Positions 28,176-37,252 are shown, numbered from the stretch's first letter. The stretch: 64,000 nt of DNA from Pseudomonas songnenensis (GCF_003696315.1 NZ_RFFN01000002.1:124001-188000), one strand, 5' to 3'. Program-made: numbers and translations. Notes: a model not told the origin generated them from the letters alone.

Positions 28176-29033
28176 TCACCGGGCCTTCATCTGGCCCAGG
28201 CGATTGATCCGCAGCGAGGCGAGGATGATCGTCCCGCCCACCGCGAGCAGCACGAGGTTGGTGCTGGTGCCCCAGATCAACAGATTGAGCAGCAGGCCTA
28301 CCGGCACCGACATGTTGTTCATCACCGCCAGCGTGCCGGCATCCACCAGCGTGGCGCCCTTGTTCCAGCAGAACTGGCCCAGGGCGGTGGCCAGCACACC
28401 CATCCAGATCAGCACCGACCATTGCATCGTCGTGGTCGGCAGCTTCTGCGCATCGCCGAACAGCAGCCACGCGGGCAGCACGATCACCAGCGCGCCAAGA
28501 AAGAAGTAGCCGAAGCGACGGTGCAGCGGCACGTCGGAGGGATAACGCTGCGCCAGATGCTTGTAGGCCACCTGACCGGCGGCGAAGGTGAAGTTGGCCA
28601 GCTGCATGAGCAGGAAGCCGCCAAGGAAGTCGCTGGAAACCCCGTCGTAACGGATAAGTCCGGCGCCGAACACCGCGACGGCTGCGGCGACCAGTGCCCA
28701 GGGGTTGAAGCGGCGGTTGAGCGCGTCGTCGATCAGCGTCACGTGCAGCGGCGTGAGCACGGTGAACAGCAGCACCTCGGCCACCGTGAGCACGTTGAAG
28801 CTCAGGTACAGGCACAGGTAGGTGACGCCGAACTGCAGCGCACCGACCAGGGTCACGCCGACGATGAAGCCGGGGGCGACACCGCGCCAGCGGGTAAATG
28901 GCAGGAACACCAGGCCGGCGAGGATTACTCGGGTCAGCACGGCGAAATAGCTGTCCACCTGGCCGGCCAGGTAGACGCCGATCAGGTTGAAGGAAAAGGC
29001 CCAGAGCAGGGTGACGAAGATCAGATAGCGCAT
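28176..29033 (-). CDS. EamA/DMT superfamily transporter
   Basis: Inner-membrane transporter with ten predicted helices in two EamA halves. The ATG at 29033 is preceded by GGAGGCGGC and gives 285 residues (MRYLIFVTLLWAFSFNLIGVYLAG). The C-terminal half has the family end SVPVGLLLNLLIWG. It resembles the carboxylate/amino acid/amine exporter group, but substrate is not inferable. It lies downstream of the alcohol dehydrogenase gene with a 90-bp gap. Confidence 0.85.
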   Translation of the reverse strand: MRYLIFVTLLWAFSFNLIGVYLAGQVDSYFAVLTRVILAGLVFLPFTRWRGVAPGFIVGVTLVGALQFGVTYLCLYLSFNVLTVAEVLLFTVLTPLHVTLIDDALNRRFNPWALVAAAVAVFGAGLIRYDGVSSDFLGGFLLMQLANFTFAAGQVAYKHLAQRYPSDVPLHRRFGYFFLGALVIVLPAWLLFGDAQKLPTTTMQWSVLIWMGVLATALGQFCWNKGATLVDAGTLAVMNNMSVPVGLLLNLLIWGTSTNLVLLAVGGTIILASLRINRLGQMKAR

Positions 29034-29122
29034 GCCGCCTCCACGACGAAGGCGGGCGACCTTAGCGGCTGCGCATGAAAGAGGGAAGGGCTGGCGCGCC
29101 TGCGGGCTCGCCAGCCGAACGA

Positions 29123-30178
29123 TCAGGCCGCCTTCAGGGTGGCCATGTCGATGACGAAGCGGTACTTCACGTCGCTCTTGAGCATGCGCTCGTAGGCTTC
29201 GTTGATGTCCTGCATGCGGATCATCTCGATGTCCGAGACGATGCCGTGCTCGGCGCAGAAGTCGAGCATCTCCTGGGTTTCGGCGATGCCGCCGATCAGC
29301 GAGCCGGCGATGCGGCGGCGCTTGAAGATCAGGCCGAACACGCTGGGCGAGGGATGCGGCGAAGCCGGTGCGCCGACCAGCGTCATGGTGGCGTCGCGCT
29401 TGAGCAGATTCACGAACGCATCGAGGTTGTGCGGCGCGGCAACGGTGTTGAGGATGAAGTCGAAACTGTTGGCGTGAGCCGCCATCTCGTCCTTGTTCTT
29501 CGACACCACCACTTCGGACGCGCCAAGACGCAGGGCATCTTCCCGCTTGTCCGGCGAGGTGGTGAACAGCACGACCTTCGCCCCCATGGCGTTGGCGATC
29601 TTCACCGCCATGTGGCCGAGACCGCCGAGGCCGACCACACCGACCTTCTGCCCCGGGCCGACCTTCCACTGGCGCAGCGGCGAGTAGGTGGTGATGCCCG
29701 CGCAAAGCAGCGGCGCGACGGCGGCGAGGTTGTCGGTATGGTTGATGCGCAGCACGTACTTTTCATCCACCACGATATTGTCCGAATAGCCGCCGAGGGT
29801 GTTCTCGCCACCGCCGAAGGCCGGACCGTTGTAGGTGCCGACGAAACCGCTCTCGCAATACTGCTCCAGCCCTTCGCCACAGGACGAGCACGTGCGGCAG
29901 CTGTCGACCAGGCAGCCGACGCCGGCGATATCGCCCGCCTTGAACTTGCTGACGTTCGCGCCGACCGCGCTTACGCGGCCAACGATCTCGTGGCCGGGCA
30001 CCGAGGGATACAGGGTGTTGTTCCACTCGTTGCGTGCGGTATGCAGGTCCGAATGGCAGACGCCGCAGAAGAGAATCTCGATCCGTACATCGTTCGGTCC
30101 TACTTCGCGGCGCGAGAAGGAGTAGGGGGCGAGCGGGGCGCTCGGGTCGAGGGCGGCGTAACCGATGCTGTTGCTCAT
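29123..30178 (-). CDS. Zinc-dependent NAD(P) alcohol dehydrogenase (YahK-like)
   Basis: Medium-chain dehydrogenase/reductase that reduces aldehydes, in the YahK/cinnamyl-alcohol group. ATG 30178 has AAGGAGCC upstream and gives 351 residues. Catalytic zinc ligands are in FCGVCHSDLHTARNEW and VPGHEIVG; the structural zinc site is the four-cysteine loop CRTCSSCGEGLEQYC. The coenzyme motif GLGGLGHMAVKIA (about 179-191) is followed by FTTSPDKRED, whose Ser/Lys suggest NADPH preference. Confidence 0.92.
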   Translation of the reverse strand: MSNSIGYAALDPSAPLAPYSFSRREVGPNDVRIEILFCGVCHSDLHTARNEWNNTLYPSVPGHEIVGRVSAVGANVSKFKAGDIAGVGCLVDSCRTCSSCGEGLEQYCESGFVGTYNGPAFGGGENTLGGYSDNIVVDEKYVLRINHTDNLAAVAPLLCAGITTYSPLRQWKVGPGQKVGVVGLGGLGHMAVKIANAMGAKVVLFTTSPDKREDALRLGASEVVVSKNKDEMAAHANSFDFILNTVAAPHNLDAFVNLLKRDATMTLVGAPASPHPSPSVFGLIFKRRRIAGSLIGGIAETQEMLDFCAEHGIVSDIEMIRMQDINEAYERMLKSDVKYRFVIDMATLKAA

Positions 30179-30447
30179 GACGGCTCCTTGGTGTGTTCGG
30201 AAATTGCAGAGGCCAAGCCTAATGGCGGCGAAGTCGGCTGCGTTTGCACAATCCTGCCGAAGGCTGGTGCGTTTCTGCCGCAATGGTCGCCAGGGCTTAT
30301 AACGCAGACTGAGTTGGGAGGCGTTCAGTGACGAACAGTTCAGTCGCCCATCGCTGTTTGGCGGTTTGCCGTCGCGGATAGCGGATAGCGGATAGCGGGG
30401 GGGGGGGCGGGGGGCCGGCCGTGCGGTATATCGCAGGCGAAACGAAG
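30179..30447. other. Gap between adh and leuA
   Basis: This 269-bp stretch holds the adh ribosome site, the heptanucleotide/G-tract described separately and the end of the leuA transcript. I found no gene or RNA gene in it, and no confident promoter. Confidence 0.6.
30374..30414 (+). repeat. Three GCGGATA repeats followed by an 11-G run
   Basis: GCGGATA is repeated three times without gaps (30374-30394). After GC comes a run of 11 G (30397-30407), one C and 6 more G (30409-30414). Such tracts are prone to length change by slippage and the exact G count may also suffer from sequencing error. It lies about 200 bp upstream of the adh start on its template side. Confidence 0.9.
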
Positions 30448-30470
30448 GCGGGCCCGGATGTGGGCCCGCC
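30448..30470 (-). terminator. leuA terminator
   Basis: Nine-bp perfect stem GGCGGGCCC/GGGCCCGCC around a five-base loop just after the leuA stop. On the minus strand it is followed by TTCGTTTCG, a moderate T-rich tail. Likely an intrinsic terminator for leuA. Confidence 0.8.
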
Positions 30471-30478
30471 GTTCAGGC

Positions 30479-32149
30479 TCAGGCTGCCTTGTCCTGCGCC
30501 TCGCGCAGGGCGCGGTTCATGGCGCTGAACAACGCGCGAATGCTGGCGGTGGTGATGTTCTCGTCGATGCCGATACCGTGCAATGGCCGCTCACCGTCCA
30601 GACGCACCTCGATATAGGCTGCGGCCTTGGCATTGCTGCCGGCGCCGATGGAATGCTCGTGGTAGTCCATGATCTCCAGCTTGACCGGCAACGCGGCGAC
30701 CAGCGCTTCCAGCGGTCCCTTGCCGATGCCGCGCCAGTGGACGACTTCGCCATCAGCCGCCACTTCCACGTCCACCGCGCTGGTGCCGTTCTCTTCCTGC
30801 AGGCGATGACCCTTGAGCGTATAGGGCGCGGTGGCCTGCAGGTACTCCGCTTCCAGCAGGGCGTAGATCTGCTTGGCGCTCATCTCCAGGCCGAGGCGAT
30901 CGGTTTCCTTCTGCACCACCTGACTGAACTCGATCTGCATGCGGCGCGGCAGGCTGATGCCGTACTCCTGCTCGAGCAGGAAGGTGATGCCGCCCTTGCC
31001 GGACTGGCTGTTCACGCGAATCACCGCCTCGTAGCTGCGGCCGATGTCGGCCGGGTCGATCGGCAGATAGGGCACTTCCCAGATGCCGTTCGGGTCCTGC
31101 TGGCTGAAGCCCTTGCGGATCGCATCCTGGTGCGAGCCGGAGAACGCGGTATGCACCAGATCGCCGACATAGGGATGGCGCGGATGCACCGGCAGCTGAT
31201 TGCATTCCTCGACCACTTTGCGCACGGCATCGATGTCGGAGAAATCCAGTTGCGGGTCGATGCCCTGGGTGTACATGTTCAGTGCCACGGTCACCAGGTC
31301 GACGTTGCCGGTGCGCTCGCCGTTGCCGAACAGGCAGCCTTCGACGCGATCGGCGCCGGCCATCAGGCCCAGTTCGGTGGCGGCCACGCCGGTGCCGCGG
31401 TCGTTGTGGGTGTGCAGGCTGACCAGCACGCTGTCGCGGCGGTCGACATGACGGCAGAACCACTCGATCTGGTCGGCGTAGATATTGGGTGTGGCGGCTT
31501 CCACCGTGGCTGGCAGGTTGAGGATCAGCTTCTGTTCCGGCGTCGGCTGGAACACCTCGATTACGGCATTGCACACCTCGACAGCGAATTCCGGCTCGGT
31601 GGAGCTGAAGATCTCCGGCGAATACTCGAAACGCCAGGCGGTTTCCGGGTTCTGTGCAGCCAGGCGCTTGATGATCTGTGCTGCATTGACCGCGATGTTC
31701 ACCACGCCGGCCTTGTCCTGATTGAAGACGATGCGGCGGAAGCTCGGGGCGGTGGCGTTGTAGTAATGAACGATGGCCTGCCTGGCACCTTTCAGCGACT
31801 CGAAGGTGCGGGTGATCAGATCCTCGCGCGCCTGGGTCAGCACCTGGATGGTGACGTCGTCGGGGATGTGGCCGCCTTCGATCAGCTCGCGGACGAAGTC
31901 GAAATCGGTCTGCGAAGCAGAGGGGAAGCCAACCTCGATTTCCTTGATGCCGACCTGCACCAGCGTCTTGAAGAAACGCATCTTCTTCGCTGCATCCATC
32001 GGCTCGATCAGCGACTGGTTGCCATCGCGCAGATCCGAGCTCAGCCAGATCGGTGCCTGGGTGATCGTCTTCGACGGCCAGGTGCGATCCGGAATGTCGA
32101 TGGCCGGGAAGGCGCGATATTTTTTCGACGGGTTCTTGAGCATGGTCAT
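30479..32149 (-). CDS. leuA: 2-isopropylmalate synthase
   Basis: First committed step of leucine synthesis: 2-oxoisovalerate plus acetyl-CoA to 2-isopropylmalate. ATG 32149 ([14 protein letters not shown]) gives 556 residues, the long type found in Pseudomonas and actinobacteria. The TIM-barrel catalytic domain holds [16 protein letters not shown] (metal Asp and catalytic Arg) and the metal-binding [14 protein letters not shown], then [10 protein letters not shown]. The C-terminal leucine-binding regulatory domain covers about residues 425-556. The frame continues upstream through the leader from a TTG at 32278, but homologs start at 32149 and GGGGA lies just before it. Confidence 0.95.
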   Translation of the reverse strand: MTMLKNPSKKYRAFPAIDIPDRTWPSKTITQAPIWLSSDLRDGNQSLIEPMDAAKKMRFFKTLVQVGIKEIEVGFPSASQTDFDFVRELIEGGHIPDDVTIQVLTQAREDLITRTFESLKGARQAIVHYYNATAPSFRRIVFNQDKAGVVNIAVNAAQIIKRLAAQNPETAWRFEYSPEIFSSTEPEFAVEVCNAVIEVFQPTPEQKLILNLPATVEAATPNIYADQIEWFCRHVDRRDSVLVSLHTHNDRGTGVAATELGLMAGADRVEGCLFGNGERTGNVDLVTVALNMYTQGIDPQLDFSDIDAVRKVVEECNQLPVHPRHPYVGDLVHTAFSGSHQDAIRKGFSQQDPNGIWEVPYLPIDPADIGRSYEAVIRVNSQSGKGGITFLLEQEYGISLPRRMQIEFSQVVQKETDRLGLEMSAKQIYALLEAEYLQATAPYTLKGHRLQEENGTSAVDVEVAADGEVVHWRGIGKGPLEALVAALPVKLEIMDYHEHSIGAGSNAKAAAYIEVRLDGERPLHGIGIDENITTASIRALFSAMNRALREAQDKAA

Positions 32150-32164
32150 GGCGTTTCCCCAGGT

Positions 32165-32331
32165 GAAGCTTGAGCAAGCAACTTGTTTGCCTGTTACAGG
32201 CGGTGGTTTATGGTGCAAAGCTATTGCTTGATGGTCGGCCCGTGCAAGCTTCTGGCGAAAATTGATGTTTTGTTCCAATAAATGGCTAGTTATGGATTTT
32301 TCTGCTGAATCCTTAAGAAAAGCTCAAGCTT
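32165..32331 (-). promoter_or_regulatory. Structured leuA leader with nested inverted repeats
   Basis: Seen in plus-strand coordinates: outer arms GAAGCTTG (32165-32172) and CAAGCTTC (32245-32252), middle arms CAAGCAA (32175-32181) and TTGCTTG (32224-32230), inner hairpin GCCTG-TTA-CAGGC (32189-32201). An alternative partner for the first arm lies further upstream of leuA: AAGCTTGAGC (32166-32175) is complementary over 10 bp to GCTCAAGCTT (32322-32331). The structure ends about 15 bp before the leuA start. Mutually exclusive pairing suits an attenuator; the palindromes could instead be protein-binding sites. Promoter not identified. The remainder of the 32150-32436 gap has only a small hairpin GCCGCA-TCT-TGCGGC at 32339-32353. 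Confidence 0.5.
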
Positions 32332-32436
32332 GATTGCTGCCGCATCTTGCGGCCTCATGTCGCAGCAGCATCCATGCGGGGTGCGTGCGATCATCGGCCA
32401 CCTCCCACGGGGTTACGTCACGGTCAACTGAAGGAC

Positions 32437-32826
32437 ATGCCGGTGACACGCAAACGGCTTTCGACAATGAGTATCTGGCTTGGCCTGTTCGCCATGCTGA
32501 TGATTCATGTCGGCCCGTTGTACTCCGCGGTTCAAGCCGCTCAGGCCGCCCAGCTCAGCGAGCACCATCACCATACCGAGCATGAGCCTTCCGCTCACGG
32601 CCATCATGGCCAGGCACGCGCGGGGGAGCCGGCATGGCTCGCAGCGCTGGACCTCTGCGGCTACTGCGAGCTGCTGACGGTCAATCCACCGCTCAGTCTT
32701 TCCGTCCAGCTGGTTCTGCCACACCACGAACCGGGTTATTTCCAGCCCCTTCCCGAACAGCCCCTGCCGCCTGCGCTGCGCCGCAGCAGCGGCCATCCCC
32801 GTGCGCCCCCGCTTCTGTCCTGCTGA
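32437..32826 (+). CDS. DUF2946 family protein, copper-associated
   Basis: 129 residues from ATG 32437, which follows AAGGA. An N-terminal hydrophobic segment (about residues 12-32, SIWLGLFAMLMIHVGPLYSA) reads as a signal or anchor. A His-rich stretch follows (SEHHHHTEHEPSAHGHHG, about 45-62), and then CGYCELL (about 85-91) with a conserved CxxC. His-rich plus CxxC is the DUF2946 pattern, and the gene lies 51 bp upstream of a copper receptor gene. A metal-binding or metal-handling role is inferred from these features; the exact function is unknown. Confidence 0.82.
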   Translation: MPVTRKRLSTMSIWLGLFAMLMIHVGPLYSAVQAAQAAQLSEHHHHTEHEPSAHGHHGQARAGEPAWLAALDLCGYCELLTVNPPLSLSVQLVLPHHEPGYFQPLPEQPLPPALRRSSGHPRAPPLLSC

Positions 32827-32877
32827 CGTTCATCGACCGCGTATGGCGGTTCAATCACATGCAGAAGTGGAAATTCT

Positions 32878-35073
32878 ATGTCCAGCATTACTCATGGCTG
32901 TACGGCGCGCGTGCGCCTGTCTGAGCGTTTTTTGATTCAACCGTCCCGCCTGCGTTGGCAGTTCGCCCATGCCGCGCTGCTGGGAATGTTCGCCAGCGGT
33001 GCGCTGGCGTCCGAGGCAGATCACATCGGTCACGCCGAACATGCTGACGCGGTCGAGCTCGCGCCGATGGTGATCACCGGGGTTGGCCAGCAATCCCCGC
33101 TGACGGTCGTCACCGACCCGAAGATCCCCCGCCAGCCGATGCCGGCCAGCGACGGCGCCGACTATCTGAAGACCATTCCCGGTTTCTCCGCGGTACGTAA
33201 CGGCGGGGTGAACGGCGATCCGGTGTTCCGCGGCATGTTCGGCTCGCGTCTGAAACTGCTCTCCAATGGCGGCGAGATGCTCGGCGCCTGCCCCAACCGC
33301 ATGGATTCGCCGAGTTCCTATATCAGCCCGGATACCTTCGACAAGCTGACCGTCATCAAAGGGCCGCAGACCGTGCTCTGGGGGCCCGGTGCGTCGGCCG
33401 CCACCGTGCTCTTCGAGCGCGAGCCGGAGCAGTTCAGCGAGCCGGATTACCGCATCAACGGCAGCCTGTTGACTGCCTCCAACGGCCGCTTCGACCGCAA
33501 CCTGGACGCCGCCGCCGGCAACAGTCAGGGCTACGCGCGGCTGATGGCCAACAGCTCTCAGGCCGATGATTATGCCGATGGCAACGGGGACACCGTGCCG
33601 TCGCGTTATGACAAGTGGAACACCGATGTCGCCCTGGGCTGGACGCCCGACGAAGACACACTCGTCGAGCTGACCGCTGGCCGCGGCGATGGCTACGCAC
33701 GCTATGCCGGGCGCGGCATGGATGGCAGCCAGTTCCAGCGCGAAAGCCTGGGACTGCGCTTCGAGAAGAGCAATATCGGCGAGACGTTCTACGGGTTGGA
33801 AGCGCAGGTCTACTACAACTACGCCGACCACATCATGGACAACTACAGCCTGCGCGATTTCGTGCCGTCGATGATGATGCCCAACCCGACGCTGTCGCGC
33901 GTCGACCGGCGTACCCTCGGCGGGCGGCTGGTCGGCACCTGGCAGTGGACCGATGTCGAGCTCAAGGCCGGGGTCGACGCCCAGCGCAGCGAGCATCGCA
34001 AGGTGATGAACCCGGCGGGCGCTGCCAATCAGATGGTCAACGCCGCCGGCAGCGACGCCTTGCCCTGGGTGCCGGACGCGATGCTGCACAGCTACGGCGT
34101 GTTTGGCGAGCTGAGCTGGCAGCTCAGCGAGCGCGAGAAGCTGATCAGCGGCCTGCGCCTGGACCTGCACGAAGCGACCGATGAGCGCGCCTTTTTCCGT
34201 AGCCACGATCCTTCCACCATGCCCATCGCCTCGCGCAACTGGGACAACCCCACCGCCGGCGATACCCGCCGCGACACGCTCTATAGCGGCTTCGTACGCT
34301 ACGAGGAAGAGTTGGTCAGCCTGCCGGCGACCTGGTATGCCGGCCTCGGTCATGCGCAGCGCTTCCCCGACTACTGGGAGCTGTTCGTCTCCAATCCCGG
34401 CCCGGTGGGCACGGTGCAGCCGTTCGACTCGGTGCGGCCGGAGAAGACCACCCAGCTGGACGTCGGTCTGCAGTACGCCAAGGGGCCGCTGGAGGCCTGG
34501 GTTTCCGCCTATGCCGGCGTGGTCGAAGACTACATCCTGTTCAGCTATGTGCCCGGCGTGATGCCCGGCATGCTCCGCGCCGAAGTCAGCAATATCGACG
34601 CCACCATCGCCGGTGCCGAGATGGGCGCGAGCTACCGTTTCACCAGCAACTGGAAGGGTGACGCGAGCCTGGCCTACGCCTGGGGCAAGAACCGCAGCGA
34701 TGACCGCGCCATGCCGCAGATTCCGCCATTGGAAGGGCGTCTTGGGCTGACCTACGAGCGCGACAACTGGAGTACCAGTGGGCTCTGGCGAGTCGTCGCT
34801 GCGCAGAACCGTGTTGCCGAGAACCAGGGCACCGTGGTCGGCAAGGACTTCGACGAGAGCGCTGGCTTTGCTGTACTGGCGGTCAATGGCGCCTACCGGC
34901 TGAACAAGAACTTCAAGCTCAGCGCCGGCGTCGACAACCTGCTCGACAAGAACTACAGCGAGCACCTCAATCTCGCCGGTAGTGCGGGTTTTGCCGATTA
35001 CGGACTCGAACCCACCAGTCGTGTCAACGAGCCGGGCCGCACCTACTGGGCGCGGGTCGACATGAGCTTCTGA
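32878..35073 (+). CDS. oprC: TonB-dependent copper receptor, OprC type
   Basis: Outer-membrane beta-barrel receptor of 731 residues. After a signal region (about 1-45, ending FASGALASEA) come an N-terminal His/Glu segment, the plug domain (about 60-185, TonB box-like MVITGVG region) and a 22-strand barrel ending in VDMSF with the terminal aromatic. OprC of P. aeruginosa binds copper through a CxxxM-HxM site. Here C138-P-N-R-M142 in the plug and H318-I-M320 in the barrel reproduce it at matching places, so copper binding is well supported. It is preceded by the DUF2946 gene. Confidence 0.93.
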   Translation: MSSITHGCTARVRLSERFLIQPSRLRWQFAHAALLGMFASGALASEADHIGHAEHADAVELAPMVITGVGQQSPLTVVTDPKIPRQPMPASDGADYLKTIPGFSAVRNGGVNGDPVFRGMFGSRLKLLSNGGEMLGACPNRMDSPSSYISPDTFDKLTVIKGPQTVLWGPGASAATVLFEREPEQFSEPDYRINGSLLTASNGRFDRNLDAAAGNSQGYARLMANSSQADDYADGNGDTVPSRYDKWNTDVALGWTPDEDTLVELTAGRGDGYARYAGRGMDGSQFQRESLGLRFEKSNIGETFYGLEAQVYYNYADHIMDNYSLRDFVPSMMMPNPTLSRVDRRTLGGRLVGTWQWTDVELKAGVDAQRSEHRKVMNPAGAANQMVNAAGSDALPWVPDAMLHSYGVFGELSWQLSEREKLISGLRLDLHEATDERAFFRSHDPSTMPIASRNWDNPTAGDTRRDTLYSGFVRYEEELVSLPATWYAGLGHAQRFPDYWELFVSNPGPVGTVQPFDSVRPEKTTQLDVGLQYAKGPLEAWVSAYAGVVEDYILFSYVPGVMPGMLRAEVSNIDATIAGAEMGASYRFTSNWKGDASLAYAWGKNRSDDRAMPQIPPLEGRLGLTYERDNWSTSGLWRVVAAQNRVAENQGTVVGKDFDESAGFAVLAVNGAYRLNKNFKLSAGVDNLLDKNYSEHLNLAGSAGFADYGLEPTSRVNEPGRTYWARVDMSF

Positions 35074-35118
35074 AGGAACTGACGACGGTAAAGGAGCGGG
35101 GCGTTCCCTCGCTCCGGA

Positions 35119-35239
35119 CGTAGGTTGGCGCTGAGGCGCGGGGTTTGAAGGCGTGGCCCGCGGCGCTGGCGTCAGGGAGGACGCAATGGGCAGTGCTCAA
35201 GGCTGCGCCAGCTGCTTCGTGCCTCAGCGCCAACCTACG
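35119..35239. mobile_element. MITE-like element with perfect 19-bp inverted ends
   Basis: The left end CGTAGGTTGGCGCTGAGGC (35119-35137) is the exact reverse complement of the right end (35221-35239). The 83-bp interior encodes no protein. It fills the gap between oprC and the mechanosensitive channel gene. No flanking target duplication is clear. Similar GTAGGTTGG-ended intergenic units are familiar in Pseudomonas stutzeri genomes, but I could not count copies. Confidence 0.75.
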
Positions 35240-35292
35240 ATTAGTCGATGCCGAATGCCGGGCTGCTCGATCAGCGTCCCCTCCGATCTTGG

Positions 35293-36609
35293 CTATTTTT
35301 GCTGGGCTGCGCCCGGCAAGTCCTCGCCATCATCTTCGGCCGGATGATCTTCAGGCGGCAGTACGGGTGCGCCGCGCGGCATCAGCGACTCGCCCCAGTG
35401 GCGCATGTCCGCACCGCTCGGATGCTGGAACACGCGCAGGCCGAACTCCGGCAGGATCGCCAGCAAGTGATCGAAGATGTCCGACTGGATCGCTTCGTAC
35501 TGCGTCCAGGCCACCGTATTGGTGAAGCAGTAGATCTCCAGCGGCAGGCCGTCCGCGGTCGGGCTCAGCTGCCGCACGATCAGCGTCATGTTCTGATGGA
35601 TGCCGCCGTGGCTGCGCAGGTAGCGTTCGACGTACGCGCGGAAGCTGCCGATATTGGTGATGCGGCGCGTGTTCACCGGCTCCTTGCCACGCTCGGCGAG
35701 CTTGGCGTTCCACTCCTCGATTTCCTTGGTTTTCTCGGTCAGGTATTCATCCAGCAGGTTGAAGCGATGCAGACGCTCGCATTCTTCGCGGCTGAGAAAG
35801 TGCACGCTCTGCTGGTCCAGATACAGGCTGCGCTTGATTCGCCGGCCGCCGCTTTCCTGCATGCCGCGCCAGTTCTTGAACGAGTCGGAAATGAAGCGCT
35901 TGGTGGGAATGCTGGTGATCGTCTTGTCCCAGTTCTGCACCTTGACGGTATGCAGGGCGATGTCGATCACGTCGCCGTCGGCATTGAGCTGCGGCATTTC
36001 CACCCAGTCGCCGACGCGGATCAGGTCGTTGGAGGTGATCTGCACGCTGGCCACCAGTGACAGCAGGGTGTCCTGGAAGATCAGCATCAGCACTGCCGCC
36101 ATGGCGCCAAGGCCGGATAGCAGGATCAGCGGCGAGCGGTCGATCAGCGTGGCGATGATCAGGATCGTCGCGATGGCATAGACGACGATCTTCACCACCT
36201 GCAGATAGCCCTTGATCGGGTGCAGGCGCGCATCCGGCCGGCGCTGGTAGATCAGGTTGATGATGTCCAGCACCGCGCCCAGGGCCAGTGCGATGGTCAG
36301 CACGATGAAGCCGCCGCAGACATTCTGCACCACGGTTACCGCGGCTTTCGGCAGACCCGGCACGGTCGTCACGCCGATCGACAGCACCAGTGCCGGGACG
36401 ATGTTCGACAGGCGCTTGATGACGCCGAAATCCTGCAGCTTGTTCTCGCGGGTGTGTTGCAGCAGGCGGTAAAGGCCACGTACCAGGATGCGTTTGACAA
36501 CCCAGTTGGACAGCCAGGCGGCGAAGATCAGCGTGGCGCTGGCGAGCAGCGTCTGCAGTTCGGGGTGGGCTCTGAGCCATTCCAGCCAGCCGGCCAGATC
36601 GTCAGACAT
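35293..36609 (-). CDS. Mechanosensitive ion channel, YbdG/MscM-like
   Basis: MscS-family channel of the YbdG (miniconductance) type, 438 residues. Five hydrophobic helices lie in the first 175 residues; the pore-lining helix and beta domain follow (GLGAMAAVLMLIFQDTLLSLVASVQITSNDLIRVGDWVEMP, about 150-205). IPTKRFISDSFKNWRGM is characteristic of the group. A long cytoplasmic domain and an acidic C-terminal tail complete it. Start ATG 36609 fits the helix at the N-terminus. Expected to protect against mild hypo-osmotic stress. Confidence 0.88.
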   Translation of the reverse strand: MSDDLAGWLEWLRAHPELQTLLASATLIFAAWLSNWVVKRILVRGLYRLLQHTRENKLQDFGVIKRLSNIVPALVLSIGVTTVPGLPKAAVTVVQNVCGGFIVLTIALALGAVLDIINLIYQRRPDARLHPIKGYLQVVKIVVYAIATILIIATLIDRSPLILLSGLGAMAAVLMLIFQDTLLSLVASVQITSNDLIRVGDWVEMPQLNADGDVIDIALHTVKVQNWDKTITSIPTKRFISDSFKNWRGMQESGGRRIKRSLYLDQQSVHFLSREECERLHRFNLLDEYLTEKTKEIEEWNAKLAERGKEPVNTRRITNIGSFRAYVERYLRSHGGIHQNMTLIVRQLSPTADGLPLEIYCFTNTVAWTQYEAIQSDIFDHLLAILPEFGLRVFQHPSGADMRHWGESLMPRGAPVLPPEDHPAEDDGEDLPGAAQQK

Positions 36610-36690
36610 GGTCTACTCCATCCAGTGTTCGGTCGCGATCTTGGCAAAGCGCGTCGGTCGCGGCGCGATGTGTTCGTACGACAGCTTTGC

Positions 36691-37233
36691 TCAGCGGATG
36701 AACTCGCGGCTGATGGTCTTGAACAGTTCGGTGCCGGCGCGTTCCATCCATTCGAAGGCGACCATTTCCCGCGAGACGATCTGCGCACCGGCCTGGCGCA
36801 TCCGCTCCAGGGCCAGCGCCTTGTCGCTGGCGCGGCGCGAGCTGACGCCTTCTTCGACAACGAACACCTCGTTGCCGCGCGCGCGCAGATCGAGCACCGT
36901 CTGCAGCACGCACACGTGAGTCTCGCAGCCGCAGATGACGAACTGCCGGCGTTCGCCACCCGGGCGCTGGAACAGCTCGCCGTCGCCTGCGGCGGAGAAA
37001 TGCAGCTTCTCGACAATGGCAGCCTGATCGACGCCGTCACGCAGCTCGGCGATCGTGGGGCCGAGGCCCTTGCTGTACTGCTCGGTCAGCAGCACCGGCA
37101 CCCCGACTCGCTGCGCCACCTGCTGCAACCAGGCGGTGTGCTCGGCCATGGCCGCATTGTCGAGGATCACCGGAAACAGGCGTTCCTGGATGTCGATGAT
37201 CAGCAGGGTGGAATCCGTTGCCTTGATACGCAT
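36691..37233 (-). CDS. Isochorismatase-family cysteine hydrolase
   Basis: 180 residues from ATG 37233, which has GAGGAAG upstream. The family triad is visible: Asp in LLIIDIQERL, Lys in IVEKLHFSAAG and Cys in VICGCETHVCVLQ. The cis-peptide segment before the Cys is intact. Related to the YcaC/nicotinamidase-like group; natural substrate not inferable. Encoded 19 bp downstream of an M23 peptidase gene. Confidence 0.85.
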   Translation of the reverse strand: MRIKATDSTLLIIDIQERLFPVILDNAAMAEHTAWLQQVAQRVGVPVLLTEQYSKGLGPTIAELRDGVDQAAIVEKLHFSAAGDGELFQRPGGERRQFVICGCETHVCVLQTVLDLRARGNEVFVVEEGVSSRRASDKALALERMRQAGAQIVSREMVAFEWMERAGTELFKTISREFIR

Positions 37234-37252
37234 CGCAATGCTTCCTCGTGAT

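Noticed and set aside
32150-32278. Leucine-rich leader peptide for leuA attenuation
   Set aside because: The in-frame extension from TTG 32278 encodes no run of leucine codons and is continuous with leuA, so it is not a leader peptide.
32851-34965. A long minus-strand open frame opposite oprC
   Set aside because: It is a shadow of the receptor gene with no family features; the plus-strand protein has the full receptor motif set.
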